From positions 1-64,000 of IMG/VR virus record IMGVR_UViG_3300044568_002742: a stretch of 64,000 nt of DNA; one strand, written 5' to 3'. The stretch is from a virus. The position numbers and the translations under genes were made by a program. The notes beneath the pieces are model-generated. The model was not told the DNA's origin and searched no databases. It was given only the letters and a program-made list of their open reading frames with translations. This document shows positions 45,558 through 54,246 of this stretch, piece by piece. Positions within the stretch are counted from its first letter, which is position 1; the number at the start of each line of letters is the position of its first letter.

Positions 45558-46112
45558 TTGTTCTATTAACAAGTTCATTTGTACAACGATGGCCATCGCG
45601 TAACTAATCGCATGTGCCTTCTTAAAGTAATATTCATTTGTGGTTGGTTTAATCCAGACCTCGTTCATTATCGTAATCCAGTCTTTCCCAATCAGATAAC
45701 GCTTTGCGGGTCTTATCATCGATAGGACGGCAGCTAATTGTTCCACTGAAGTCGGCTGGGTCGTTCTCAGAATATCTCCGTGCCCGTTCAAATGAAATAG
45801 CAGATTTACAAATTCGTCTTGTTTTAATAGGTCCCATATAGGCTCAGTCTCCATAAGGTTAGATAAGTGTTCATGGTCTCTCACGCCATTATACACATGT
45901 ACATTCAAGAAATCTATCTTAAAGTATCCTCTTTTTTCAGCAGTCTTATAATCTATTGTACTCAAATTAGTAATTGGATTATAAGGAATTGCATGTACAT
46001 ACACTCCAGTATTATGAACATTCAATTCGACATCAGTTTGCCGTGATGCCACTATATGTTTTAGTTTATTCAATGCTTCTTTTCTATCGAAGAAATCTAT
46101 ATCGATATCCAT
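45531..46112 (-). CDS. Miniature PolIII-alpha-like (C-family polymerase) protein
   Basis: 193 aa. Four blocks line up in order with the bacterial DnaE/PolC palm and thumb: DIDIDFFDR (two catalytic Asp), HNTGVYVHAI...DYKTAEKRGYFKIDFLN (third catalytic Asp), LMETEPIWDLL...VEQLAAVLSMIRP, and YYFKKAHAISYAMA (compare FNKSHSAAYAL). DnaE is about 1160 aa, so this is a minimal core lacking PHP, fingers and OB parts. Polymerase activity is not assured. Its role in the phage is unknown. Its ATG abuts the zinc-finger gene's end at 46112. Confidence 0.72.
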   Translation of the reverse strand: MDIDIDFFDRKEALNKLKHIVASRQTDVELNVHNTGVYVHAIPYNPITNLSTIDYKTAEKRGYFKIDFLNVHVYNGVRDHEHLSNLMETEPIWDLLKQDEFVNLLFHLNGHGDILRTTQPTSVEQLAAVLSMIRPAKRYLIGKDWITIMNEVWIKPTTNEYYFKKAHAISYAMAIVVQMNLLIEQLTFTNKSD

Positions 46113-46807
46113 TATAATCTCGATGCCGTAATTACTTCGTTGACAATCGCAACATCATTTGGTAGTTTTCTAAATCGCATCATCCAAAATTGTGGGTCGA
46201 TGACTACACTGATTGCCGACAATTGCCCATCATCTAGTTTCTTCAAAAGAGATTTTCCAGATTGACAATTAAGTATCAACCAGGGACTAATCTTACCATC
46301 TTTTATGTCATAGGTAGCACGTGATAAACTTACATAAGAGAAGTATTGATCCCATGAGGAATTATTAACATCCGCCCATTCTAGCATGTGATTGATACTA
46401 CGTTCTAGGGCAGTAGCGACATTTTCTGTTCTTATTAGATCAACTACGTACTTATCATATAAGTCATCTCTACACCAATGATCTAATTTAACCCCACTAC
46501 GCACTACGTACTGGATAAACTTAAATGGATACAAAGGCTTAACGTTGCTTACAAAACTTCCAAACTTTACAAAAGCATTATAATAAGGACTTTTACAAAA
46601 ATCTAGATAAACTAATTCAACTTGTCTATTTTGATTTTGTTTAAGAAATGTATTATATGCTTCAAATCCCAACACTACATGTTTTTCATTTTGGGCTAAT
46701 GCTCTGCGTTTTTGCTCGCAAACATGCGTGAAAAGTGTACTTTCCCGTGTATAGCCGTGATTGCAATATTGACAAATATAAGGTTTCGTAGTTGCTAATG
46801 CCATCAT
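46112..46807 (-). CDS. C2H2 zinc-finger protein
   Basis: 231 aa. Residues 10-32 hold CQYCNHGYTRESTLFTHVC, a C2H2-type finger with the last His replaced by Cys. The rest is a conserved domain of T4-like phages with no known activity. It overlaps both neighbours by 1-4 nt. Confidence 0.72.
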   Translation of the reverse strand: MMALATTKPYICQYCNHGYTRESTLFTHVCEQKRRALAQNEKHVVLGFEAYNTFLKQNQNRQVELVYLDFCKSPYYNAFVKFGSFVSNVKPLYPFKFIQYVVRSGVKLDHWCRDDLYDKYVVDLIRTENVATALERSINHMLEWADVNNSSWDQYFSYVSLSRATYDIKDGKISPWLILNCQSGKSLLKKLDDGQLSAISVVIDPQFWMMRFRKLPNDVAIVNEVITASRL

Positions 46808-47295
46808 TTTAATGCTTTTTTAATTTCAGTTTCTGTCAGACCACAATCCTTAGCCAGCGATTTTAATTCTTTATCTGTTATAATTGATGCCAGTATTTCA
46901 ATATCGACCATTTTTTTATTAGGATAGAAATCAGCTAAGAATGCTATTTTTTTATTGTTACTTTTTCCTGTTTTCTTTTTGTTTCCAATCCATTCATGAT
47001 AGAATAATTTCTTACCATCATAACTGCACATACATAACAATTGCCATAATAGTTTTGGATGTTTCTGTATAGTGTTCCAGTCTTTGTTAAAATATTCATT
47101 TACAGATAGGACAAAATGTTCTTGTATTTCTCTAGTAGTACCCTTTACATTACTGATATAACGATTGAGATTGTATAAGTCGCCAATAATTTCTTTACGA
47201 CCTTCCTCGGTTGATGCATCCCACAAATCTTTTATTCCAAGATCTACAGCTGGTATCATATCTTTAAATAGATCTATATGTGTATTTTTGCCCAT
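46804..47295 (-). CDS. Conserved T4-like phage protein
   Basis: 163 aa. HPKLLWQLLCMCSYDGKKLFYHEWIG with a C-terminal small helical domain (LASIITDKELKSLAKDCGL) is a family of marine T4-like phages. It could be a replication accessory by position, but this is not shown. Confidence 0.65.
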   Translation of the reverse strand: MGKNTHIDLFKDMIPAVDLGIKDLWDASTEEGRKEIIGDLYNLNRYISNVKGTTREIQEHFVLSVNEYFNKDWNTIQKHPKLLWQLLCMCSYDGKKLFYHEWIGNKKKTGKSNNKKIAFLADFYPNKKMVDIEILASIITDKELKSLAKDCGLTETEIKKALK

Positions 47296-47300
47296 ATGGT

Positions 47301-47329
47301 ATTATATCCTATCTAGTGTAAAAAGTAAA
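47301..47329 (-). promoter_or_regulatory. Possible sigma-70-type promoter
   Basis: Minus strand TTTACT (47329-47324), 17 nt spacer, TATAAT (47306-47301), just before the 47295 ATG. Confidence 0.5.
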
Positions 47330-47335
47330 TAACTA

Positions 47336-47968
47336 TTATTCAAGATTATCTTTTGGTTCTAATGCGACATCAAATGCCATTACTGTCCTATGACCAGTAC
47401 CATTCCACGGATACACGGTATGTGGCAAATGACTGGGAAATAGTATAACGGTACCTGCTTGTGGATTATACTTCCAGGTATCGTTCATGATAAATTTACC
47501 AACATCTTTAGTAAATGGTAATCTAAATAATATTTGACTGTCAGATGGCAAACTATCAAATGCCAAATCTGGAGTACTTATGTACATATTACCACTTAAA
47601 TTGCCACCAGGATGAGTGTGCATTTCTTGATATTGTCCCGCATATTGGCGAATAGTCCATATACTAGTTACTGTTGGTTTACAATATTTTAACTCCTCAG
47701 TACCTGATTGTGCGATAATCAATTCTAAATATCCTTGGCAGATTGTCTCCAACCAAGATATCAACCAAGATACATCTAATCCAATTTCATTTGGGTATAC
47801 TTGTATTTGTTGACCACCTCGAATACTGATGAGTGGATTATTTGCATCATTTAATTCAGGTCTTCCATGTAACATCTCTGCCAAATTATAAATCTGGCTA
47901 AATTCCACTGGTGGAATTTGATCTATCGCAATAGTTACTGGTTGAAAATATGCTACTTTTAATGCCAT
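47336..47968 (-). CDS. 2OG-Fe(II) oxygenase (PF13759-like)
   Basis: 210 aa. YQEMHTHPGGNLSGNMYIS (HxH or HxD-type metal site), PSHLPHTVYPWNG (distal His) and HRTVMAFD (Arg) match the putative 2OG-Fe(II) oxygenase family of T4-like phages. Substrate unknown. Confidence 0.83.
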   Translation of the reverse strand: MALKVAYFQPVTIAIDQIPPVEFSQIYNLAEMLHGRPELNDANNPLISIRGGQQIQVYPNEIGLDVSWLISWLETICQGYLELIIAQSGTEELKYCKPTVTSIWTIRQYAGQYQEMHTHPGGNLSGNMYISTPDLAFDSLPSDSQILFRLPFTKDVGKFIMNDTWKYNPQAGTVILFPSHLPHTVYPWNGTGHRTVMAFDVALEPKDNLE

Positions 47969-47981
47969 GGCTATATTCCTA

Positions 47982-48488
47982 TTAAAGTAATTTATCTAAA
48001 TGTATCATTTCACTTTGTCTGGAAACTTCTTTCACAAAGTAAGCACATTCAGGTTTATGTGTAGATTGTAATGGGGTTGCTAATAATTGCCCATTTTTCA
48101 TTTTTGGAAAATACCACTTCACATCATTGTAAAAGTTTATAATCTCAACTGGTTTAAATTCTAATCTAAATGAACTAAGTGGATTATATATGAATGCATC
48201 GAATCCCCTATCATTTAAACTAGTTAATGGTAGTATTTCAATATTGGTCGCACTACTACTATCACCAACCGCTATACACCAATCTAACGGCATAGTTACT
48301 TCATCATCGCCAATTTTTAGTACCATTGCCGGAGCATTGAATGATTCTAAAAATATCAATGGGACGAAAAAGAAATCTGGGTCTTGAGGATTGCTGTTGT
48401 CCAATACAGCAAATCTAGTAGTATCATCTACTTCATCTGGTAGATTATTTAATGAAAATGTAATGTTGTCTAATGTTAAAATTTGCAT
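47982..48488 (-). CDS. Conserved T4-like phage protein
   Basis: 168 aa from the ATG at 48488. RFAVLDNSNPQDPDFFFVPLIFLE, MPLDWCIAVGD and SLNDRGFDAFIYNPLSSFR are highly conserved in marine T4-like phages. Unknown function, found beside uvsW. Confidence 0.75.
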   Translation of the reverse strand: MQILTLDNITFSLNNLPDEVDDTTRFAVLDNSNPQDPDFFFVPLIFLESFNAPAMVLKIGDDEVTMPLDWCIAVGDSSSATNIEILPLTSLNDRGFDAFIYNPLSSFRLEFKPVEIINFYNDVKWYFPKMKNGQLLATPLQSTHKPECAYFVKEVSRQSEMIHLDKLL

Positions 48489-48496
48489 GTATGTCC

Positions 48497-49963
48497 TTAT
48501 TTGTTCCAATCTACTTTTGTTAAAGTGAAAGGGTATTTTGCATCTTTATAAAATTTCTTCCTTTCGGTAAGATGCCGTTTAGCAAACTTACAAGTAGAAG
48601 TAATATCCCATATTTGTACAAAGTCCTTATCTTCCGCCTTCCTAATACCTCGGCCAATAGATTGTATAACTCTGGTAAAACTCTTGCCTGATTCCAATAT
48701 GACTAAATTAAATATACGGGGAATATTCAAACCTACTGCGGCAACTCCATATGTCGCTACAATAATTTTGTTATCACTAGTTCTAATTTCATCATATTCG
48801 ATCTTTCTATCTTTTGTTTTAACATCACCACTTACAAAAACAGCACCATCAATTTCATTAATGAGAAACTTTCCAGAATCAATTCTATTGACCAATACTA
48901 GTGTGTTACCAGTTTCCGCAATTGTTTTAATCATTTTACTAATGTATATCATTCTATCATCATTGGTAACTAGATACTTCAATTCATCCGCATATGCGAC
49001 AAATTCGGGCAAGTCAATCAACTGTGTGATATTCACATGACATCCAGACAGTACGCCTATTTCTTGTAATTCGTGTGCCTTAATACCACCTACTACTCGT
49101 CCTAAACTGGCAAATATACTTTCATATTCAAATGCCAACTTGGGAACAGTACCGGTCAATCCCCAACGAATTGGAGCATTACACAAGTTCTGGGTTAACA
49201 GATTTTTTAGAACATCAGCTTTTGCCATATGCACTTCGTCAACAATAACGGTTTTAACTTCATGTAAAAATTCAGCTAAGGTAATTACATCATGTTCAGA
49301 ATTCTTACTTTTCTTATCAAAAATATTAAGACTTTGCCAAGTACAAATAGTATGGGTCTTATACAAATCTTTACGATCTCCATAATAAACACCAACATCC
49401 AATCCACAATTGATAAAATCTTCTTCTGTCTGTTCTACCAATGATTTATTCGGGACAATGATTATTGACCGACCAAATTGTTCAGACAATTGTGATAAGG
49501 TAGCAGTAGTGATTGTCTTACCCGCACCAGTGGCAATTTCCTGTAATGATTGTGGATTCGTCAAGAACGCATTGACTGCAGCAACTTGATAATCTCGCAA
49601 CATAATTGGCTGTCCTGCCTGTCCATGACCAGGTGGCCATACTTTGCCTTGATCAGCCCAATAATTTTCTGTCACCATATTGAATGTTAGATTGATTGGT
49701 GTTCTTTCATCAACCACATCCTCAATTGCAATTCCCATGCTATCAAGAATTTCCAATATTGTTTCTAATTGGCTCAGATAGCCATTGCCACCTAGACCAA
49801 ATAAACTTACCGTACCATCCCATCTGCCCAACTTAAAAGAAGGACGATGACGGGCAGTTGGATCTTCATATTTAAATTTTGCTGCTAATTTTTTTCTTGC
49901 GACAAGAGGTAAATTTTCTAATTTTATGTTTACCTCATCTCTAATGATTAATCTTACTGACAT
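48497..49963 (-). CDS. uvsW: UvsW-type DNA/RNA helicase
   Basis: 488 aa. SF2 helicase: ATGAGKT (Walker A), VIVDEVHMAK (DEVH box), GLTGT (motif III), QSIGRGIRK (motif VI). The N-terminal 100 residues match the UvsW DNA-binding domain. It unwinds branched DNA and R-loops and helps switch T4 from origin-dependent to recombination-dependent replication. Confidence 0.92.
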   Translation of the reverse strand: MSVRLIIRDEVNIKLENLPLVARKKLAAKFKYEDPTARHRPSFKLGRWDGTVSLFGLGGNGYLSQLETILEILDSMGIAIEDVVDERTPINLTFNMVTENYWADQGKVWPPGHGQAGQPIMLRDYQVAAVNAFLTNPQSLQEIATGAGKTITTATLSQLSEQFGRSIIIVPNKSLVEQTEEDFINCGLDVGVYYGDRKDLYKTHTICTWQSLNIFDKKSKNSEHDVITLAEFLHEVKTVIVDEVHMAKADVLKNLLTQNLCNAPIRWGLTGTVPKLAFEYESIFASLGRVVGGIKAHELQEIGVLSGCHVNITQLIDLPEFVAYADELKYLVTNDDRMIYISKMIKTIAETGNTLVLVNRIDSGKFLINEIDGAVFVSGDVKTKDRKIEYDEIRTSDNKIIVATYGVAAVGLNIPRIFNLVILESGKSFTRVIQSIGRGIRKAEDKDFVQIWDITSTCKFAKRHLTERKKFYKDAKYPFTLTKVDWNK

Positions 49964-49981
49964 TTAATATTCCTTATTATT

Positions 49982-51160
49982 TCAATAACAGCTCTCCATT
50001 AGAAGAGGGGCATGTTCTGAATGTGTTATTATTAAATCACATCGAGCAGCATATATTGATGTTTTACTACTATGTAAATTGTTACTGAAACTGTTGCTAA
50101 GGGAAATTACACTCATTGGTTGCCAATCGGTTCGTATAAAGAACTTTGGTAATTTACTAAAATGCACACCTGCCACTACTGTATTGTTATCCAATAAACA
50201 ATTATATTTTTTTTCAGAAATTATATGGTTGAACTCATGTCCACATGAATTTTTCAACCTAACATAAATTCCTATTTTATCACAAATACCAACTTCCTCC
50301 AAGGCATTTGATACTTCTTTTAATTTTTGGGTAGCCAATAAAGGATCAAATGTATCAAATGTAAAAAGAATTGGGAGTCGTTGTAATTCTATTAATGAAC
50401 GGAGTATATCAACTAATGAATATTTCATGCTATCAATCCATATTTTGGAAGTTTTTCTGGTAGCAATCATGCCGGACAATGTCGTTTCATCAACCGAATG
50501 TTCAGCTATATATTGATACCGATGTCCACGATCCATTATTATTAATTTGTCAGTCACATTCGCAGATTGTAAATTATCTGGTAATTCAGTTAATATATTT
50601 TTATCAACGATATTTGATACTAAAAATTGATTTCTAATAGTATCTTCATCCCAGGCAGATATGATAGAATAATAATTTAACAGATTTGTGTCAATGTCAA
50701 AGCCACATTCTTTCAACATAGCTACAAGTGCGTAGATATTTTTTTCAGTAATGTCAGCATGGTATAATTTACCATTGGTAATTTGACGTACAAAATTACA
50801 CTTGAACATTAACGAACGTAATGCTGGGGAGTATGAAAATGAAATGACTATCACGGGTATGTCATTATGAACAGATAAAAATAATTTTCGAATATTTTCT
50901 ATCTGTCTAAATGGCGCAGACCAATTTGATGGTGTTGATAATATCTGCTCGATTGACGCATCTTTAATAGCTAGAGCTAATTGATGTCTAGTAAGGACAC
51001 TGACCAACAATTTAGATTGATCTTCGGTAATGAACCAGTTATTATTTACTGCGGATGCCAGACTACGTAATAGCTTTACATCTTTAGGTGGTAGTAGTGT
51101 TTCTAATGGAATTTCAGAATCACCAACTAGGTGTATTAATAATTGATCTATAGTTTTCAT
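49982..51160 (-). CDS. Large protein of unknown function in the recombination operon
   Basis: 392 aa from the ATG at 51160 (MKTIDQLLIHLVGD); an upstream ATG at 51196 lies inside the promoter. Not recognised. Soluble, mixed alpha/beta; no nucleotide-binding motif seen. Lies between uvsW and uvsY. Confidence 0.68.
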   Translation of the reverse strand: MKTIDQLLIHLVGDSEIPLETLLPPKDVKLLRSLASAVNNNWFITEDQSKLLVSVLTRHQLALAIKDASIEQILSTPSNWSAPFRQIENIRKLFLSVHNDIPVIVISFSYSPALRSLMFKCNFVRQITNGKLYHADITEKNIYALVAMLKECGFDIDTNLLNYYSIISAWDEDTIRNQFLVSNIVDKNILTELPDNLQSANVTDKLIIMDRGHRYQYIAEHSVDETTLSGMIATRKTSKIWIDSMKYSLVDILRSLIELQRLPILFTFDTFDPLLATQKLKEVSNALEEVGICDKIGIYVRLKNSCGHEFNHIISEKKYNCLLDNNTVVAGVHFSKLPKFFIRTDWQPMSVISLSNSFSNNLHSSKTSIYAARCDLIITHSEHAPLLMESCY

Positions 51161-51167
51161 TGAAGGT

Positions 51168-51196
51168 ATTATACACCAGGAATTAAGAAAAGTCAA
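51168..51196 (-). promoter_or_regulatory. Sigma-70-type promoter
   Basis: Minus strand TTGACT (51196-51191), 17 nt spacer, TATAAT (51173-51168), driving 49982-51160 and uvsW. Confidence 0.75.
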
Positions 51197-51221
51197 TAGG
51201 TATATTAGAAATATACCTATT
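51195..51221 (-). terminator. Hairpin after uvsY
   Basis: AATAGGTATATT-AGA-AATATACCTATT, a perfect 12 bp stem just past the 51226 stop, with only a short T stretch after it. Confidence 0.6.
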
Positions 51222-51225
51222 ATAA

Positions 51226-51681
51226 TTATATATTTGCGTCTTCCATACCGGCTACACGTAACCGAATTATGTTGCTTAACGCATATGATTTTTGGTCAAA
51301 AGCTTTCGTGATACCCAACCATTTATTTCGTATGAGGGCAAACTCATTGATCATTTTTTCAAAGTCAACAACGTCTGCCTCACCTTCAATAAATCGATCA
51401 CAATCTCTGCTACTTAAAGCTCGATTATAATTTTCTAGATATTTTCTAAAATGTTGGCTTTTTAATCTACGAAGTTCGATGTTAAGGTATTCTAAAATTG
51501 CTTCGATCTCTTGTAATTGACCGAACCTATGCTCAACAAGACCTGGCATTGATGCCGCTGCTTTTTCAACATTGCCAACAATATTACATTCTCGTTTCGC
51601 AACTAATATTTCAGATTCGAAGAACGCAATAGCTGTTGGAATTTTAGTTATATCTCTAGCTATATCAGAATACCAACTCAT
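51226..51681 (-). CDS. uvsY: UvsY-like recombination mediator
   Basis: 151 aa, close to T4 UvsY (137 aa). Helical, with the conserved C-terminal KWLGITKAFDQKSYALSNIIRLRVAGMED. UvsY loads UvsX on gp32-covered DNA. It lies in the same operon as uvsX. Confidence 0.8.
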   Translation of the reverse strand: MSWYSDIARDITKIPTAIAFFESEILVAKRECNIVGNVEKAAASMPGLVEHRFGQLQEIEAILEYLNIELRRLKSQHFRKYLENYNRALSSRDCDRFIEGEADVVDFEKMINEFALIRNKWLGITKAFDQKSYALSNIIRLRVAGMEDANI

Positions 51682-51923
51682 TAAAAATCCAAGTCTTTAA
51701 TGTCGTCATCATCCTCTTCTTCATCCTCATCATCTTCAAGATAATAAGCAATAGCTTGATCCAATACAGGATCTGCTCCAGTAGCACCTTGCAGTACTCT
51801 ATCACGAACGCCATAATCTGCCAGCATTTCTATATATCTTTCGGCAACTAGTTCTGTTTGCTTCTTATCGATGTAATCAGAAAATAATAGCCAAAAATCC
51901 CCTATTTGTGTTTCATTCAACAT
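51681..51923 (-). CDS. Conserved small protein between uvsX and uvsY
   Basis: 80 aa. LFSDYIDKKQTELVAERYIEMLADYGVRD with an acidic tail (DDEDEEEDDDDIKD). The same small gene follows uvsX in other T4-like phages. Overlaps uvsX by 11 nt. Confidence 0.75.
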   Translation of the reverse strand: MLNETQIGDFWLLFSDYIDKKQTELVAERYIEMLADYGVRDRVLQGATGADPVLDQAIAYYLEDDEDEEEDDDDIKDLDF

Positions 51924-52992
51924 ATTCTTCAATTTCCTCTAATGTATCTTCAATTGTAATAATTGAACTTGGATTAGCGGCGAATTCTACCATAACAGTA
52001 TCTAAACATGCATTAGTGTTATGTTCCCATTCTTTACGATACTGTTTAAGTTCAGTACCATCCGCCAATACATATTTAAGTCTATTGCCGTCTTTTTGTA
52101 AAAGTCCTTTTTGTTCAAAGACATCAACCAAACCACTATATGGGTTCATCCCAGTAGTATATGGTATTTTTAATTGAACACCTTCAAATGGTTTTGAATA
52201 TCTAGTTTTCATAATTTTACAAGCAGCTCTAATACCATTAACTTCTTTGGTTTTATTACCGTCGAGATCTTCTTTTAGTTTCATTTTCTTCATCGCAACT
52301 ACAATAGAGGATGCATAAACGAAACCTTGCCCACCTGAAATTTTATCATCAGGATCAAACATATCCTGCGAGGCATATGTATGATTGGTACATACCATAC
52401 CGACATTATAGCTACCAAACATATTAACACAATTACGAACAAGTGCGGTAAGTGCTTTAGGTTTGCGACCCATATCACCTTTTAAGTCACCTGCTTCAAA
52501 CTGGTTAATGTCTGTGGGGGTAAGTAACATGCCCAATGAATCAATAACAAACAATACTTTAGGACGATTTTCTTCTGGCATTGTTTTATATTCTTTCATA
52601 AACTCACTGATTGTTTTAGCTACATCATCGATCATAGCCATATTGAGTTTAAGCAGGTGTTCCTCACTGGTATTAACACCGAGTGCTTGTAACCAAGATT
52701 CATCTAAAGCATTTTCACTATCGATTAATACAACATAGATGCCTTGTTCTTGTGCGTGTTTTACAATGTTACCTGAACAAATGTAACTCTTACCAGCACC
52801 AGACTCTCCTGCAAATACAGTAACTTTTCCAAGTGGAATACCTTTATTAAAGTCTGAGCTAATAAGATAATTGAGAGCATAGTTTCCAGTGCTTACCCAA
52901 TCAGTAGGATCATTAAATCCTACACCTAATCCATCAATACTTTTGGTTAGGGTTTTACGAAATTTTGATAAATCGAAGGCTTTTGTCGCCAT
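51913..52992 (-). CDS. uvsX: UvsX recombinase (RecA family)
   Basis: 359 aa. Walker A GESGAGKSY, VVLIDSENALDES, and KVLFVIDSLGML (Walker B) fit UvsX/RecA. It makes filaments on ssDNA and drives strand invasion in T4-type recombination-dependent replication. Confidence 0.93.
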   Translation of the reverse strand: MATKAFDLSKFRKTLTKSIDGLGVGFNDPTDWVSTGNYALNYLISSDFNKGIPLGKVTVFAGESGAGKSYICSGNIVKHAQEQGIYVVLIDSENALDESWLQALGVNTSEEHLLKLNMAMIDDVAKTISEFMKEYKTMPEENRPKVLFVIDSLGMLLTPTDINQFEAGDLKGDMGRKPKALTALVRNCVNMFGSYNVGMVCTNHTYASQDMFDPDDKISGGQGFVYASSIVVAMKKMKLKEDLDGNKTKEVNGIRAACKIMKTRYSKPFEGVQLKIPYTTGMNPYSGLVDVFEQKGLLQKDGNRLKYVLADGTELKQYRKEWEHNTNACLDTVMVEFAANPSSIITIEDTLEEIEEYVE

Positions 52993-53012
52993 ATAATTCT
53001 CCTAGTAGAAAT

Positions 53013-53037
53013 AGTGGGGAGATCCATTCTCCCCACT
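53013..53037 (-). terminator. Hairpin between gp32 and uvsX genes
   Basis: AGTGGGGAG/CTCCCCACT, a 9 bp stem with loop ATCCATT. Could lower readthrough or protect the gp32 mRNA 3' end. Confidence 0.6.
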
Positions 53038-53047
53038 GGTTATGATA

Positions 53048-54028
53048 TTATTGTGCTTGACTGCGACTACGAATCATCGCAAGTATATCTTGAGCACGGT
53101 TATCACTACTAGTTGTTTCTACAGCAGTAGTTTCTACAACGGGAGTTTCAACAACAGTTGTTTCGACGATACCAGAAGTTGATTGTACTGGTGCACGTTG
53201 AGTTGCTTGAGTTGGATCACCAGTTGCTTGGTTTAATCCGGCTGGTTTGAAGTATTGTCCCCAACGTGCCGCATCATATGCTTCACCATCGACCGATGCT
53301 TCAAACATTTCCATCATAACACGTAATTCAACGTCATTTGGTTTTTTAGGTAGGAAGCTGGATAGGTTATTCAATCCATGTTTAGAAACTGAAGATTGTT
53401 CAATATCAGTTAATGGACGTGTACGACGACTCCAATTAGAAGTAGAGTAATCAGCATATCCGCCTTTACTTCCTTTTTTCAATCTGAAATCCAGACCATT
53501 AACATAATCAGTTGGCATATCTTCTAATTCTGGATCAACCAATGCTGCTTTAATTAATGTGAAAATTTGTGGACCGATAATAAATCTACGTACTGGATTT
53601 TCTGGTTTATCTTGTTCATTCAATCCATCTTCAGCTACTAATCCTTGAAAGATATATGAACGTTTTTTCCAATATTTTCTTCCCATCTCTTCCATAGCTG
53701 GATCTTTGAACCAACCTCTAACTTCTGATAGAATTGGACATACTGATCCATCATTGTACATTTCTACACATGGGACCTGTACTGTAATTTGTTTACTATC
53801 CGCTTCGCCTTTAATACCCGCGAATGGTAATTTAATCATTGCTCTTTCTACCCAAAAGTAAATGTTGTCTTGATCGCCGTCTGGGAGAAATCGAAGGACT
53901 GAGTCTTTGCCTTCTTGGATATTCCAAAATGGATAAATTGAATTATCACTTTGAAATCTTTGATTTGTATCTGAAGAACCTGTTTCAGATTGTTTTAATT
54001 TTGCACGAATTTCTGCTAATGTAGCCAT
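53048..54028 (-). CDS. 32: gp32-type single-stranded DNA-binding protein
   Basis: 326 aa. VPCVEMYNDGSVCPILSEVRGWFKD and KYWKKRSYIFQG match the gp32 OB-fold core; the C terminus is low-complexity and mildly acidic, as expected for the protein-interaction tail. It coats ssDNA for replication and recombination. It has two upstream promoters and a leader hairpin. Confidence 0.9.
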   Translation of the reverse strand: MATLAEIRAKLKQSETGSSDTNQRFQSDNSIYPFWNIQEGKDSVLRFLPDGDQDNIYFWVERAMIKLPFAGIKGEADSKQITVQVPCVEMYNDGSVCPILSEVRGWFKDPAMEEMGRKYWKKRSYIFQGLVAEDGLNEQDKPENPVRRFIIGPQIFTLIKAALVDPELEDMPTDYVNGLDFRLKKGSKGGYADYSTSNWSRRTRPLTDIEQSSVSKHGLNNLSSFLPKKPNDVELRVMMEMFEASVDGEAYDAARWGQYFKPAGLNQATGDPTQATQRAPVQSTSGIVETTVVETPVVETTAVETTSSDNRAQDILAMIRSRSQAQ

Positions 54029-54075
54029 TGTTATATTCCCTTATATTTGCCTTAATTGGACTTTAGTTTTTGCCT

Positions 54076-54105
54076 TTAGTTAGCTAAGCAACCTTGCTTA
54101 ACTAA
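54076..54105 (-). promoter_or_regulatory. Leader hairpin of the gp32 gene
   Basis: TTAGT...ACTAA enclosing TAAGCAA-CC-TTGCTTA, about 50-80 nt upstream of the ATG. T4 gp32 controls its own translation through a folded leader, so this may be the counterpart. Confidence 0.5.
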
Positions 54106-54117
54106 AAATACATACAT

Positions 54118-54146
54118 ATTATATGCGATATTATTTATCTTGTCAA
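54118..54146 (-). promoter_or_regulatory. Sigma-70-type promoter for gp32
   Basis: Minus strand TTGACA (54146-54141), 17 nt spacer, TATAAT (54123-54118). Confidence 0.82.
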
Positions 54147-54205
54147 GTTTTATTTTAACAATTTGTTGATAAAGAATTAGTTCTAACTCAACAACGCATA
54201 TAAGG

Positions 54206-54234
54206 ATTATACACGCCGTTGGTTATATTGTCAA
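54206..54234 (-). promoter_or_regulatory. Second sigma-70-type promoter for gp32
   Basis: Minus strand TTGACA (54234-54229), 17 nt spacer, TATAAT (54211-54206), 88 bp upstream of the first. Confidence 0.82.
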
Positions 54235-54246
54235 GCTATTTTTTAA

